A stretch of 64,000 bases of DNA, taken from assembly GCA_007844125.1 (NCBI GenBank), contig CM017567.1, forward strand, positions 41,006,527 through 41,070,526, written 5' to 3'. The notes below the pieces were generated by a model. It was not told where the DNA came from, did no database searches, and worked only from the letters and a program-made list of their open reading frames with translations. Source of the DNA: Sinonovacula constricta. Lineage: Eukaryota > Mollusca > Bivalvia > Cardiida > Solecurtidae. Positions 36,676-49,574 of this stretch are shown one piece after another. Numbering within the stretch: the first letter of the stretch is position 1; each line of letters opens with the position of its first letter. The position numbers and the translations under genes are program-made.

Positions 36676-37372
36676 TCGAGTGAGGAGTTAAACAATATGT
36701 ATAAGAGTCATATGGCTAAATGAATGTGAGAACCGTCGCGACTCTTTTGATTCTTATAATCCTAAGACAGGAAATCTTTTTGAAAGAAAACAGGTTCACA
36801 TATAAACGATTACTAAAGGGTACTATATACTTACAATACACATTTCACTGTGGCTTAGCAAAATCTTACTTTTCGGTAAATGAAAAAAAATGCATGTTAT
36901 TGTGATCAAGTCGCTTTAACAGTTAAGCATGAAACAGAATATCATTGAAGAATGGCTGAAATGGTTGTTTGTAGAACGTTAAGTCATCCATACACCAAAT
37001 AGAATAACATAGAATAAAATAAGAATATAATTTTTCAATATATTGACTCACGTTTTATCTTTTCATATTCATTAACATATTATTTCACTCAAAAAGACAA
37101 ATTTCAGAAATAACAGTACCCATCGATTTCCATTCATATGAAAAGTTTGTCTAAATGACAAGATTGATCGTCAATATTGTCTTTTAAATATTATGCCTTT
37201 TAAAATTACATACGTTTATACAATACATAGGGTTTTTTTTAAATAAAATGCGTGATATGGTAATATGTGGGGTTTCTTTAACATATTATTTTATTAAAAT
37301 AATATTATATGCTTACAATAACTATAATTAATATTTAAGTTTAGACAATTTAGAAATCAGTATATTTAAATG
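36676..37372. other. Non-coding stretch
   Basis: AT-rich with nothing recognised. A block near 37190 resembles one near 35565 (TTTTAAATATTATGCCTTTT-type and TTATACAATACATAGG), suggesting an old duplication. Confidence 0.4.
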
Positions 37373-37480
37373 ATATAATATAATATAATATAATATAATA
37401 TAATATAATATAATATAATATAATATAATATAATATAATATAATATAATATAATATAATATAATATAATATAATATAATG
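37373..37480. repeat. (TAATA)n pentanucleotide microsatellite
   Basis: About 21 near-perfect ATAAT units. Confidence 0.95.
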
Positions 37481-38027
37481 TCATCAGACTCTTTGATGCA
37501 TGCTGGCACATGCACAGTGCACACATAGCTGCATGTGTATAATGCAACCCTATAGATCATTTTACCTGTCTCTGTAAATATTATAAGACAGTTACATGAG
37601 GTGTCTCATCCAATTGTGTTTTTTGTCTTAGCCCTAAATAGTATCGCCAAATGTTTTCTGTGTTATCGCACCTTGTTACGTTAAAGACGCTATCTTGCAC
37701 ATTCATACTCTTGTCTTGTTGCCTGTCAAGCGCGAATTGACCAGACTTTGCCTAATATCTCACGGTCAGCCGGCACCCAAATGGGAGATGTCTGATCAGG
37801 AAGTACTATATTTTCTTCTGAGATTTTATCAATATTTTTTTTTACCTTTGTTAAAATATGTCAGCTTGTAACTAAGATTGTGTATCGTGCTTTTAAGTAG
37901 CATGTTAAGGGTAAAGTACTAGTGCAGGAGTGCCGAAAATCAATGCCAGTGATTTCAAAGAGCAAGCCAGTGTGGTTACGCATGCATAACATAAAGATTA
38001 ATATGATATGCAGTGTATAAGAAATGA
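37481..38027. other. Non-coding stretch
   Basis: Contains a weak TCTGATCAGGA-type dispersed-repeat block near 37791 that also appears near 25020. No gene. Confidence 0.4.
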
Positions 38028-38280
38028 GGGGCGCCCGTGGCCGAGTGGTTGAGTCGCCGACTTGTAACTCCTCAGACAACTCAGAGATTGCGTGGGTTCG
38101 AGTCCCGGTCGGGGCAAAGGACTTAATGTGGTTTTCCTACTTGTTGCAGTGCACTGTGGTTCTATCCAGACATTTGTCTGGAGCTTCTCTTCACTTGCTG
38201 GACGTCGCTGTAATACTAATAGCCATAATTGTGACGCTGCGACGTATTTTAAAACAAAATAAACAACAACAATAATACGA
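38028..38280 (+). mobile_element. SINE with tRNA-Ser/Leu-like head (left of a convergent pair)
   Basis: Starts GGGCGCCCGTGGCCGAGTGG, with B box GTGGGTTCGAGTCCCGG. The body runs to the AACAACAACAATAAT tail. It is followed within about 30 bp by a copy in the opposite orientation. Confidence 0.9.
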
Positions 38281-38308
38281 TATATTATGTACAGCTTAAT
38301 TATATTAT

Positions 38309-38559
38309 ATGTTTTGTTTTGTTTTTGACATACATTGCAGCGACCAAATATGATCATTATAGCAACGTCCAGCTTTTTGTTGGAGGAAGACCCCAGACAC
38401 ATGTCTGGGTAGAACCACCGACGCACCGCAAGCCAGCTGGAAGACCTTCTCACATTAAGTCCTTCGCCCCGAACGGGACTCGAACCCACGCGGTGAGAGG
38501 CTAAGCAGTCAGAGGAGTTACAAATCGGCGACTCTACCACTACGCCACGGGCGCCCCAA
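38309..38559 (-). mobile_element. SINE with tRNA-Ser/Leu-like head (right of a convergent pair)
   Basis: Read on the minus strand it begins TTGGGGCGCCCGTGGCGTAG and ends in an AAAACAAAACAAAAC tail. Together with 38028-38280 it forms a long inverted repeat with tails facing each other. Confidence 0.9.
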
Positions 38560-40354
38560 ATTAGATTCAAAGAAGACAGTTTTGCTTTATATTTTTAGTA
38601 GGTATGAAGTATGTTAAGAGTGTATTGACAATTTTCTAAAATCCGCTGAATAAACAACACGATGGATCATAAATAGACTTTAGTTATTTATAAATATTAC
38701 TTGAAGATAGGACTATAATATAAACTAAAATCATATAATAATACATGTAAATATAAAAATAATATATATAATATATAATACATATAAACTAGTGTTTACT
38801 TTTCTTAGAAATAACATGAATTTTTAATGCATATTGCTTATGCTAACGCATGTTATATTTTTTGTATTTTGTTACTTTTTTCTCTTTCTTGCTATTTCAT
38901 ATTACCAGCTACTGAATGTTATCAAAGACTGTTTATTATTATTTGCTTTAAGCCACAGTCCATTTTAAACTGTTATAAATATGGTTAAACAGCGTATCTG
39001 CCGTAGTTATAGCGGCTTAAACTACTTACCCTGAAAGGTTTATTTTAATCCCCTGGATGGATCGAACTCCTCCCTGACCTATAGTTGTATTCGAGTTGTT
39101 ATCAACCCAGTCTTCGATTCCAACAAACTAATAATTACCCAACAGTTGTTTTAGCAATTATTGTTTACATTACTCACAACGACGACGACGACGACAACAA
39201 CAACAACAAGTCAGTTGCCCCTAACATCGTCTCGATATAGTCTACTTTTGTTACTATAAATATCCATTATTTAAACGAAGAGTCACTTTTTTGTTATGAT
39301 AAAAAACTTCAATTTACCACTGAATTTGGTCAAACACTTCCTTAATCTAGTCCGCTAATTGTTTTGAAATCACACAAGTCTCTTCATGAGAACTTGTTAA
39401 ATCAACACTGTCCGTCAGAATGCCAATGAAGACTGAGTTGAATGAGACATAGGCATGTGTTGAAGACTCGGCGGGGCTTCATTCCTCAAACAGGTAAACT
39501 ATCCGAAGTGAAAATATTGAATGTTGTCAGATACACAATGGTAAACACTGTATACAGTAAAGTGTCATCGGAGAAAACAGGCGAGCTAATCAACCGACAA
39601 TATTCCACTGAAGAGTTTTTATTCGGGAGACGCTTTATTGCGTACTCGAGTTGTATAAATTTAAACTCTAAATGCTTTTATTTAAATAAAAAAACACTAA
39701 CTCACAGCCAAGGTAGTCACTTCTATTAAAAAAAGTTCATCTCAGATATTTGCATCTTTTAACGCCTTGTCACCTGTTAAATCGTTTAAATATACCAAGT
39801 AGGATTAAGCACAAACCGCGTAAAATTTATTACAGAAATTACACCAGAGAAACACACCATACACGTAACTGTCCATCTCGAATACCTGCAGCTTCTACTT
39901 TGCTATTTCACCTGTTGCATAAATTGTTTTAAATGTAAACCTACGAGAATGCAGCAGAAAATGACCGGCGTCTCACGAACTATCTACCCAATGCCTCCCT
40001 GCTATCTTCGAGTGTTTAGATGGCTTATAATCCACACACTGTCAAGTCTATAATACGATCCTACCACCGGTTGTTCACAAGAGCAATTTATCCAATAGAT
40101 TTGTCCATTTCGTCAATACCGTAATACATTTACCACCGGAATGTATACAAATATTAGGAGAGATCGGAAAGCGGTCTGTTCTTACCGACAGGTAGATGTG
40201 ACACCTTTGTCCAAGGGTTGAATGCACCGCTGTTGGTTTTAGGCACATGTTTGGGTCAATAATCCGTTTCATTGTTCCCCAATCGGCCGATTAGACCGTC
40301 TCGATTGTTTTACTTTTGAAAGAAAAAATCGTTTGGGGATTTCAAAGAGAGAAT
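38560..40354. other. Non-coding stretch
   Basis: Contains a short (GAC)n(AAC)n run near 39180. A plus-strand frame of 95 codons (39442-39729) has no recognisable domain or splice support. Confidence 0.4.
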
Positions 40355-40505
40355 GTACGCAATTGCCAAAGTCGCACATGTAGGCGATGGCCCAAGTTGT
40401 ACATGTACTGCTATTGCTAAAATTGCACATGTACGCTATTGCTAAAATTGCACATGTACGCTGTTGCCAAAGTCGCACATGTACACCATTGCTAATGTAG
40501 TACAT
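40355..40505. repeat. 25-bp tandem repeat, 6 units
   Basis: Units of 25 nt (one of 26) have the form GTACGCTATTGCTAAAATTG plus CACAT. Adjacent units create the palindrome ACATGTAC at nearly every join. Confidence 0.9.
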
Positions 40506-40675
40506 GCCGATCGCTAAGTATCTATATTATGGATCAGATTGTTAGATTTCTACATTTAAACAGAAATAAAGCAAACATGAAGGGTCGTACTCGTAAGAAA
40601 TCTTAGTTATTTTTCTCATTGAATCTTAGAAATGTTCAAACAAATCTCCCTAAGATAACATGAACTGTATCGATT

Positions 40676-40835
40676 TGTTTTGTTTTTGAAATACATCGCA
40701 GCGACCAATTATGATCATTACAGCGATGTTCAGCTATTTTGGCGAAGGAAGGTCCCAGGCAAATGTCTGGGTAGAACCACAGATGCTCCTTAGGTTAAAT
40801 GGAAGTCCCTTCCCATCACGTTTGTGAGGGGAACT
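40676..40835 (-). mobile_element. SINE fragment, tRNA-Ser/Leu family (head missing)
   Basis: Shares TTGAAATACATCGCAGCGAC and GTCTGGGTAGAACCAC with 38309-38559. It stops before the tRNA-like head. Confidence 0.75.
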
Positions 40836-42595
40836 TAAGCAGGTTTCTTATATAATTATAAGGAAATATTTCAAAATTTAAGAAATTGTAACCACAGACC
40901 CATTTAATTATCTGCTGGCGCGTGTCTCTGCGATGAAATACTTTATTGAAAAGAAAAAAAAGCAGTGAAATTCAAAAGCAATGCCCTTTCGGACATATTT
41001 TGGAGTCTATATGAAGAAATAATACAAGGCCCGAGCCCAGACAAAAATGTTACAAACGCTTCATTGATTAACGGGCTTAAATTTCATTACCAGAAATTGC
41101 GTGGCATGTTTGTATTCTTTGTTATCTGTAATAAGATATAATTGCATACTTTCGTTATAAAACAAAAAAGTTGAATGTTAAACATCCCAAACGGCTGTTT
41201 ATTGACATAATCCGATAAGTTAATTTATTTTAAACGTAAGCGAGGGTAGTTTAAGATGTATTAAGGTGAACACTGTAAAGATTGAACGTATACATTAAAA
41301 TCCTTTTAAATTATTTCTTTTTTTTTCTATCCACTCTTTTTTTCTCTCCTAATCTGAACGTTCGTTTTAATACAGACATTCAGACACACCTGTTAAACAT
41401 GGATTCTCACGAAAGAAAACTTTTTTTTCGGACTCGCAAAAGACCTTCAAGTATTTCCCGTCTGTAAGATCGATCCATTGGATAAGGACTGTATACAAAT
41501 ATTTACTATTCTCATGCATTCAGAGAAAACACTTCATCTTACTCTCTTTCTCCCAATCATGCTACATTTCTTAATAACCTGTGTTAAAGTCATATCCATC
41601 AGCTTATAGCGACACAAATAGGTAAAAAAGGCGTAATGATAGATTAAGCAGTAAGTCGTTTAGAGACGGATCACATAGCCCTCAGTTGGAGTTTGCTGAT
41701 TCGGATCTACACTATCTGCGGTAAGGCTGATCGATTCGTGTTTAGCAGGTTAGGAGGAACTCGCATTGAGACTGTATGGATTCTTTCCCGACAGTGAATA
41801 TATCATTGAACACTATTCGTTGCATTGTTTTGTTATGAAGGTGGTATTTATCTTATGTTGGAGAAAAAAAGCCTTGATGGTTGAAAAGTTTTCAAATAGT
41901 TTGTAAATCGCTGTCTTAAGACTACAAAGAGGTACTTAACAATTCACGAAGTTTACAGACTGCATCTTTTTGTGGCACGATAAATACATAGCGTGATAAT
42001 TGTTGTAATATTCATATGTAAACAAACAAAGCAGAATTGGGTGTATTTCTTTAAACTTATTCCGTGCTGTAATAAAATTACATGGCATGAATCAAACAAT
42101 ATATACTGCTGCAGGGACGTCTACAACTAAAAAATCAGTAGATATTTGCAAGGGTATTATTTGCAATATTTCCCATCTGGTGTCAGCAAATAATTAAATA
42201 TACATGTAAATACGTTCCACCATTGCACAAGAAAACAACTTCCATGGAGAAAGATTTGCGCCAATGTACACAGCACGAATGTTTTATTTATTTATTTTAT
42301 ATCAACAGGTCCGATGGTGATGACGAATATGTCTGTTCACATACTGATGGTAAAAAACCGACCATTGAGTTTTTTTACATCAAAATTCATTTAAAATGGT
42401 CAAATCGTCATCTCACTTGGACACTTTTGACTGGTATAAAGAACGTGATATAAAGAAATAACATGAACAGAGTTGACAAAAAAAAACACGTTTATCTTTT
42501 AAAACACAACCACTTTACCAATCAAAAGGTATTACTGAACAACATTTTCGTGTCAGTGATAAACGCACCATCAGAAAATAAACATGAAAAAATCT
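40836..42595. other. Non-coding stretch
   Basis: A weak dispersed-repeat fragment occurs near 41665-41760 (GATTCGGATCTACAC). Frames at 41282-41467 and 42223-42453 are unsupported. Confidence 0.4.
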
Positions 42596-42720
42596 TCTTC
42601 TTCTTCTTCTTCTTCTGCTACTGCTGCTGCTGCTTCTGCTGTTTCGTTTTCATCATCATTATCGTTTTCTTCATATTGTCTTCTTCTTCTTTTACTTTTT
42701 ACATTCTGTTTTACCGCTGC
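42596..42720. repeat. (TTC)n/(TGC)n compound microsatellite
   Basis: Imperfect CTT, CTG and CAT trinucleotide runs. The Phe/Cys-rich frame across it is a repeat translation. Confidence 0.85.
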
Positions 42721-43013
42721 TGCGGGGTTAGAAGTTTAGGATATCTCTACCAATCTTGGACATCGTCCTGGTCGAGTTTGACCGTCTTCATGGATGCGTC
42801 AATTGGAAGTATTATTCTTAATTAGTCTGAAACAAGCATGGACATAACCAGACACACACTGGGTCTGTTTGGGCGATTATTGAATGATCTATTGCTTGCA
42901 ACGTGAACTTGTTGAATTCTTAGATAACACGTTGGTATATATATGTTCCAAAATGTCATTAAAATTAAATACATGTAGATAAATACCTATCTCGATCATG
43001 TACACCTATACCT

Positions 43014-43123
43014 GTGTGTGTGCGTGCGTGCGTGCGTGCGTGTGTGTGTGTGTATGTGTGTGCGCGTGTGTGCGCGCGCGCGTGTGTGTGTGTGTGTGCG
43101 TGTGTGTGTATGTGTGTGTGTGT

Positions 43124-43167
<44 letters not shown>

Positions 43168-43172
43168 GTGTG

Positions 43173-43206
<34 letters not shown>
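43014..43206. repeat. (TG)n microsatellite with TGCG interruptions
   Basis: About 190 bp of alternating purine-pyrimidine sequence, including a CGCGCGCGCG core near 43074. Such runs favour Z-DNA. Cys/Val and His/Thr frames here are artefacts. Confidence 0.97.
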
Positions 43207-43211
<5 letters not shown>

Positions 43212-44321
43212 CTATGTATAAATGGCTATGTTCATTTTCCAATACATATAGTACATACGACTATGTACAATTAAAAAAAGAGAAGACTTTTCTATTCTTA
43301 CACCCAATTTTAATCTCATTGTTTCCAAATAATTAGCACATATTTGCTATATGGGTTGCGTTTATTTGGACAAGACTTAACGAACCCACTAAATACACTA
43401 GCTTACTAAGGCTATAAATAGAAGACTGCGGTTTATTTAATATTGAAGACAAACAGTGAATAGACGTAATTTAAAACCGATGTCACACCATAATTGGCAT
43501 TCCCTTTATCTGAAAATCACTCATACGATTTCAAGTGGTTCAAAATGTCGAAGATTTTATTATTATTAGGTTTCCCGATTTTTGTCATCCCATATAAGTA
43601 ATTCCTATGGATTCGTGTCAGTCTATGGATTCGCGTCCCTCTGTAATTTTAGATTTAATCACGTTGAATTTGTGTCCGAATTTAAGGCAAATTATAAGAA
43701 AAAAAAAACGCCTGCAATAATTAACTAAAATAAAATTGCGAAAAAGAGGTATCAATGGGTTACAGTTTCGATGTTGGAATTTTAGGTTGGTTTGTTTTTC
43801 TGGTAATGGTATCAAGCATGAATTACATTTTTTTTCCATTTAAAGCGCTCATTATGTCAAAAAACTGTTGATAACACTTTTTATAAGTTTTAATTGGTAT
43901 ATTTGCATCAGTAAATTAGAGCATGAATCAATAGGAAAGTTTCTCGCCAAAACAAACTAACGCAAAGGGCAAAACACTAAGAAAAAACTAATGTTAATCA
44001 TTTACTATAAACATTTTCATTTTCTTTTTTTCTCAAAAAAGTAGTATCATTGGCAATCAGAATAACATTTGACATTGGTAAGTTAAACTTTAAATCCTAT
44101 GCACAACTAAAGGAGATCACCAGGAAAGATGGCCTCTTGTTTCCATATCTGCCTGAAGTTATCATTTGTCAATCTGCCTTTGCTAATTTTTCAAATTGAT
44201 AAATAATATGAACGTTTACAAGCATAATTCAGGATAGAAAACATCACTCAGTTTAAACTTTCTGCGGTTGATGGCAAGACTTTAAACATGTTTTGGCTTA
44301 TGGAGCGGTTCGTCGTTTGGT
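43207..44321. other. Non-coding stretch
   Basis: Nothing recognised. Confidence 0.45.
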
Positions 44322-44362
44322 GTTAAAGGTGGCGTCCGATAATTTAACTCTATGAAATACAT

Positions 44363-44419
<57 letters not shown>

Positions 44420-44643
44420 GTAATGATATCAATAATTTTATTTAACATCTTTGCCAACAGAGGCCTTCGACAACAATGAGAATACATATTACCAGTCAAC
44501 AAACATGACTGCAATTTAAATGTAAACAAAGAACGACTGAAGATGATAATATGAATGGTTATCAATTGAACATTTTTGAAACATTAATATGTAACAATAT
44601 TTGACCCCTGTTTGGGGTATGGCGGCTAAACTGTCGGATACCA
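44322..44643. mobile_element. Possible TTAA-type MITE remnant with (AAT)n inside
   Basis: The left end TTAAAGGTGGCGTCCGATAA and right end AAACTGTCGGATACCA resemble the family's terminal repeats. The interior does not match the other copies, so it could be a subfamily or two unrelated ends. A (TAA)n run of about 18 units is at 44364-44418. Confidence 0.45.
44364..44418. repeat. (TAA)n microsatellite
   Basis: About 18 uninterrupted TAA units. Confidence 0.95.
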
Positions 44644-44653
44644 TTCGTAAAAG

Positions 44654-45095
44654 TGGTATCCGACAGTTTGGACCAAAATTTATTTTCTCAAATAACCAAA
44701 TAAGTTATTGTTACCTGATAAGGTCTTGCAAAATGTTGTTCATTGATGTTTTAGATCTGTGTGAGCAGTCAAGCATAAATCACCTCTCGTCATTGTCAGG
44801 TATTTCCTATTCGAGCCACACTGCAGACTGATATTTTTAAACTTTGAAAACCACGTGACCACTTACTTTTGAGGTCACGTTATATAGTCATCCGGGTAAT
44901 CCGTTCTGACATCGATATCTATTTTTAGCAGAGATCGCTATCGAGTTTGTATACAGTTGGAAAGAATACTCATTCAGAGTGATTTTTTTTCGCAATTAGT
45001 TCTCTTCAACAATTCAGTTTGTGTTCAAATCTTATTTATTAAGACTAACGTATGGGTTATACAAAAACTATGCCCAAATTTCCCCAAAACAGTGA
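44654..45095 (+). mobile_element. TTAA-type MITE, copy E
   Basis: Begins TGGTATCCGACAGTTTGGAC and follows the family interior (AAATGTTGTTCATTGATGTT, CAGGTATTTCCTATTCGAGC). The right terminal repeat is missing before copy F begins at 45112. Confidence 0.8.
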
Positions 45096-45111
45096 TTCAA
45101 TTTAAAGGTGG

Positions 45112-45643
45112 TATCGGAAAGTTTTCGTATATGTAATACATGTAACATTATCTTACCCTTGATGTGGGGAATGTGTGCATAATACATGCTTAAACTTATT
45201 CTATAGTGTAAATAAAGGCTCTTGATAACATTACATCAAACGTTGGATAGCACAGATGGGATATATTTTATGTCCATTTTCTTAACTCTATAAAAAAAAA
45301 AAAAACAAGATGGAAATTTTAGCTAAAAATAGATGTCGAGCTAATTACCCGGATGATCATGTAACGTGATTTCAAATGTAAGTGGTCACGTGGTTGTCTT
45401 ACTTTCAAAAATAGATAACTGTGCAGCGTGGCTTGGATAGAAAATACCTTTTGTAATTGCAAATGCGGTGTTATGTTTAATTAGTTCACGTGCACGTAGG
45501 GTACCAAATGTGGTGTTTTGCTTGTTCACATGGATGTAGGGTACCAATAAACAGCATTTTGCGAGTTCTATTCAGGAAAAAATAATTGGTTGTTTGGCTA
45601 ACAAAACAAAATAGGTCTAAACTGTCGGATACTACCTTTTTAA
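45112..45643 (-). mobile_element. TTAA-type MITE, copy F
   Basis: Bounded by TTAA at both ends (45112-45115, 45640-45643). Terminal repeats are AGGTGGTATCGGAAAGTTTT and AAACTGTCGGATACTACCTT. The interior includes a short duplication of CACGTGNA-GTAGGGTACCAA (45490 and 45528). Confidence 0.85.
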
Positions 45644-47056
45644 GAATCACTCAGTTGAAACTCGAAGACCACCCAGCAAACAATGTTGACTCTCGTAAGT
45701 TGAACGCAATTTAAGATTATCCTTACACCTCATCTACCGTCTACGTTTGTATAATGTTTTTGAAGCGACGACAGTTTTAATCAGCTTATGATCAGCATGT
45801 GATGTTTAACCAACAAAATTCAAACTTGATTTCATCTATCATATGCCTTTACGAACTGAATTTCACGCGGTTCTGGGTTTCAAATGGGTCGCTGGTGTCA
45901 ATTCACAGTCACTGCGTGTATAAATGAAGTTCGAACGTTTTGCTGACCCCTTACATAAATAACACACTAGGTTATGGGATAAGTTGAATATGTTTTTCAT
46001 TTCATTATGTTTGCAGAAAGGATTTTACAAGATATATATACGGTTTCAGTTTAGGTTGAGAGAGTGTGACGCGTGAGATTTTCACAAGGACGATTTTTTC
46101 TTGTACATGTAATTTGCTACAGAGAGAGTGGGGTTTAAAAATAATGCTGTTTAAATGTGTTCAACGATCTAACTTGTCAAAAGTCGGAGAAATGCTTTTT
46201 GCGTGTATCTAAAAAGAACGTGATTGTGGGATTCAACTTTTCTAGGTTATCAAACTGAATATTTATTATACGGATATAATTAATTATATTTATGGTCCTG
46301 AAACTAAGTGAGTGTGCGTCGGATCCGCCCTCGTCTCCGATGCCGTTGCGTTATCACATCTTTCAAATCAAATTACTTAGAAGAAATCATCAATACCGAT
46401 AAATGATTAAATAAACAGCAATCGTACCAATTGTCCTGGGGCTCCATATCTTATAAACACTGTTAGCTTATATGCAATGTTTTGCTGTTGTGTTGTTGTT
46501 GTTTTTTGTTGTTGTAACACCAAGTCGGCCATTTTTTGTTAATTTTTTTTCCAGCATAACATTTATTTTGCAAAGTTGTTATATCAGAGAACAGTCAAAA
46601 GAATTTCTAACGTATCGACATAGGGGAAATGGTTTATATTGGGATATTCTCCCATTAAAAAGTTATCCATTTGATCTTTTTACTGCATTGTCACCCTAGT
46701 AAAATTGAATTTAAATCGTCCTTTTAAACACCACACATGGGGCGCCCTTCATCTTTTTATTACGTGGTGTTGTGTTGTTGTTTTTTTCTCTCAAATTTCT
46801 TTCTTAATTAGATTTAAAATGGTACTGTTAACCACATCCGGTTTTCGAATAGATCGCATAATTTAAGCAGAAACCATTGCCAATATAATAATTATAATGG
46901 GCGTATAGTTCTTGAATGATCCTGATTCGCATCCTGTTTTTGAGTAACTTGATACATAGATTTTAAGAAGTTCAACCAACGACTTTCATATGTTTTATAG
47001 CCGTTGCAAGCAGGTTGTGGTGAAGCCACGAAGCTAGAATGAATTTTAGTTGTTAT
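45644..47056. other. Non-coding stretch
   Basis: No repeat was recognised. Possible upstream exons of the membrane-protein exon at 48122 would lie in or before this region, but none could be supported. Confidence 0.4.
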
Positions 47057-47503
47057 TTAAATGCGGTATCCGACAGTTTTTCTTAAATAACCCAATAGGT
47101 ACATGTAATTGTTAAATGAAAAGGTCCTGCAAAATGATGTTGATTGATGCCATAGATCTGTGTGAACAGAAAAGAATAAATCCACACTTATCATTGCAAA
47201 CAGGTATTTCTTATCTGAGTCGCGCTGAGAGTTAGCCAGTATTAACATAGCCACGTGGCAACTTACTATTGAGCTTAACTTATTTCATCATCCGGGTAAT
47301 TCGCTCTGACGTCGATAACTATTTTTAGCCGAACTCTCCATTGTGCTAATTTCTAGATCTAACAGTAAACGTTGCGTTCAAAACCATCTTTACTTAAAAT
47401 AAAGTGCGAGTTTATGCAGAAACGTTGCCAAAATTCCCCAAAGTAGTGGGGACATAATGTTACACGCACTTGATATAAGCAAACTGTTAGATACTAGCTT
47501 TAA
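47057..47503 (+). mobile_element. TTAA-type MITE, copy G
   Basis: Bounded by TTAA on both sides, with ends ATGCGGTATCCGACAGTTTT and AAACTGTTAGATACTAGCTT. The interior matches copies D and E. Confidence 0.85.
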
Positions 47504-48121
47504 CTTTAAACTTTAATGAAATTTCTTACACTAAATGCTTTGACCTTTTTTAGATTGAAGGAAATATTTCTAGAGAATTTCTTAATTTAAGTCAGGAAAA
47601 AAACGAAGAGATTTTATGAATGCGACCTTAAGTTCTGATTGACAAGCAGTGAGCAAGTATGAAAAAAACTCCAGCGATTTCCACATACTATACTTAAACT
47701 ATATGTATTGTATTGGATAATTGAATGTTTTGTTTTGGTCTGTGCATTTAGCAGGATCTATGACAGTTTAAACAGAATAAAACAGAACAGAAGAGAAGCA
47801 GTTTATTACATAATTAGTACCACAGCACATTAAGTAAACATGTATATGTATATGCAATGTATACAATTAAAGAAACATAGAGAATACATATTACCTCTGG
47901 CTTTTTTGTGTTAAAAAATGTGTATAGGTAACCATGAGTCTAAGTTTATACACCATCAGGTCGAGTCTGTGCTTTGAGTCGGTTACCCGCAGATCAATCC
48001 TTACCTGCTACAAGGACATGGCCATATCTCAATTAAAGTGGGACGTTTAACGAGTCATAAAAGAAACGTGCATGAAATAAAAACTAATTTTCGTCTGCAA
48101 TATTGTTAATATCCGATTCAG
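47504..48121. other. Upstream intron sequence
   Basis: No repeat was recognised. It ends in the acceptor ATATCCGATTCAG used by the exon at 48122. Confidence 0.4.
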
Positions 48122-48297
48122 GATCGATCGGCCCAGGTCTCATCGGACCGATTTACGGACCGGAAATGAAGATTGCCAACCGGAACGTTTATGCCACGTT
48201 GTTATGCATCCAACTTCCGGTGGTTCTCATAGCAACGCTGTTTAGCGTCATGGCTGTAGTTAGGTCGGCGTATCGGGTGTTCGATTACAAAACCTGA
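48122..48297 (+). CDS. Terminal exon of an unidentified membrane protein
   Basis: An exon-like frame follows a good acceptor (GATTCAG at 48115-48121). It has two leading bases that complete a split codon, then 57 residues and TGA. Composition is GC-richer than the flanks. The peptide starts SIGPGLIGPIYGPEMK, has one clear hydrophobic helix (VYATLLCIQLPVVLIATLFS and on through VMAVV), and a short basic-aromatic cytoplasmic tail ending RVFDYKT. It looks like the last helix and tail of a multi-pass protein. I cannot name the family and no upstream exon was supported. AATAAA occurs at 48760, about 460 bp downstream. Confidence 0.55.
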
Positions 48298-49037
48298 CCC
48301 TGATATCGGGTATCAAAGTAACCTTCAAAGATTATATTTGTACTTGAATTTGCGTTTCATAAATGGGTCCATTGAAGTGTCATAGGCATGTACTAATAAT
48401 TCAGGTCGCAGTTTTACATAGTTGCGTGACACATAGACACATACAATCCAAACTTTACATGGAATTCAACTATTTGATAACTATCAAACCAATGGTAACT
48501 GCACTATTTTTATGATGAAAATCCAATTCATATGTTATTTTAAGACTAATTGTGTGTACATAATTTACAACTTATTATTCTATAATTAATGAATATATTT
48601 TTTAAAATGTAGAATTAATGGGCATTGTTATATCAAATTTCGAAATACATGTATATGTAATATAAAGTCGACTTAACCGGAAATAATGTTATCCGAAGTA
48701 GACAGCATCAGCGTAATTATTGTATACCAAGAATTAACCAATCTTGGTCTTAATGCAAGAATAAATTACAGAGATATATAGATCATTTGGACGTGATTTC
48801 TTTTAATGTCGTCAAAACGAACATAAATGTGTCGATTACCTGTATAAAAAAAACAATAATAGCGTATTATTATATTGCACACTATGTTAATATATACAAC
48901 AAAAACATATTCGTCAGGAACCTTTGGATTTCTTTCGAACTAACCAGCCATTTCTTATAGCCGAAATTCGCGTAATGGAGATTAGACTGTTTCAATATAT
49001 TGTCAAAAAAGGATAAAAACAGACAACCCTACTTCTC
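48298..49037. other. Probable 3' UTR and intergenic stretch
   Basis: Lies between the two facing terminal exons. It holds a candidate AATAAA at 48760-48765 and nothing else recognised. Confidence 0.35.
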
Positions 49038-49555
49038 TTAAAGGCGGTCTCCGAAAGTTTGCCTACATTTAATGCATGAAACAACTTAACAAACTTGTTC
49101 TATGGAAATTGTGCATTATTCTTGCAGAAACTTATACTTTAATTTGAATTAAGACTATTTATAACATTCCCTCAATTGTCAGACAGTACTAATCGTTAGC
49201 TATGTCGCTTTAAATGTCCATTATTTCCAAATCTATAAATAAGTCCAATTGTTAATTCTGCTAAAAATAGATATCGACGTCAAAGCGGATTACCCGTGTG
49301 ACGCATAACGTGATCTCAAAAGTAAGTCGCCACCCGGTTTTCGAAGAAAAAATAGCTATCCCTGCAGCGCGGTTTAGATAGGAAATACATGTTTGCAATG
49401 ACGAGTGTGGATTTATTCTTTACTCTTCATGCAGATCTAGGGCATCAATGAACAACATTTTGCAGGACCTTTTCATGTAGAAATGACTAATTTCGGTTAT
49501 TTGAGAAAATGAGAAAAAAAAATGTTCGGTTCAAACAGTCGGATGCCAACTTTAA
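49038..49555 (-). mobile_element. TTAA-type MITE, copy H
   Basis: Bounded by TTAA, with ends AGGCGGTCTCCGAAAGTTTG and AAACAGTCGGATGCCAACTT. The interior carries AAAAATAGATATCGACGTCA and GGGCATCAATGAACAACATT blocks of the family. Confidence 0.85.
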
Positions 49556-49574
49556 ATAACATGAGTAATATTCT

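Noticed and set aside
40355..40505. CRISPR-like regular repeats
   Set aside because: Units are contiguous with no unique spacers, and the window is an animal genome.
43006..43336. Cys/Val-rich and His/Thr-rich frames
   Set aside because: They translate a (TG)n microsatellite.
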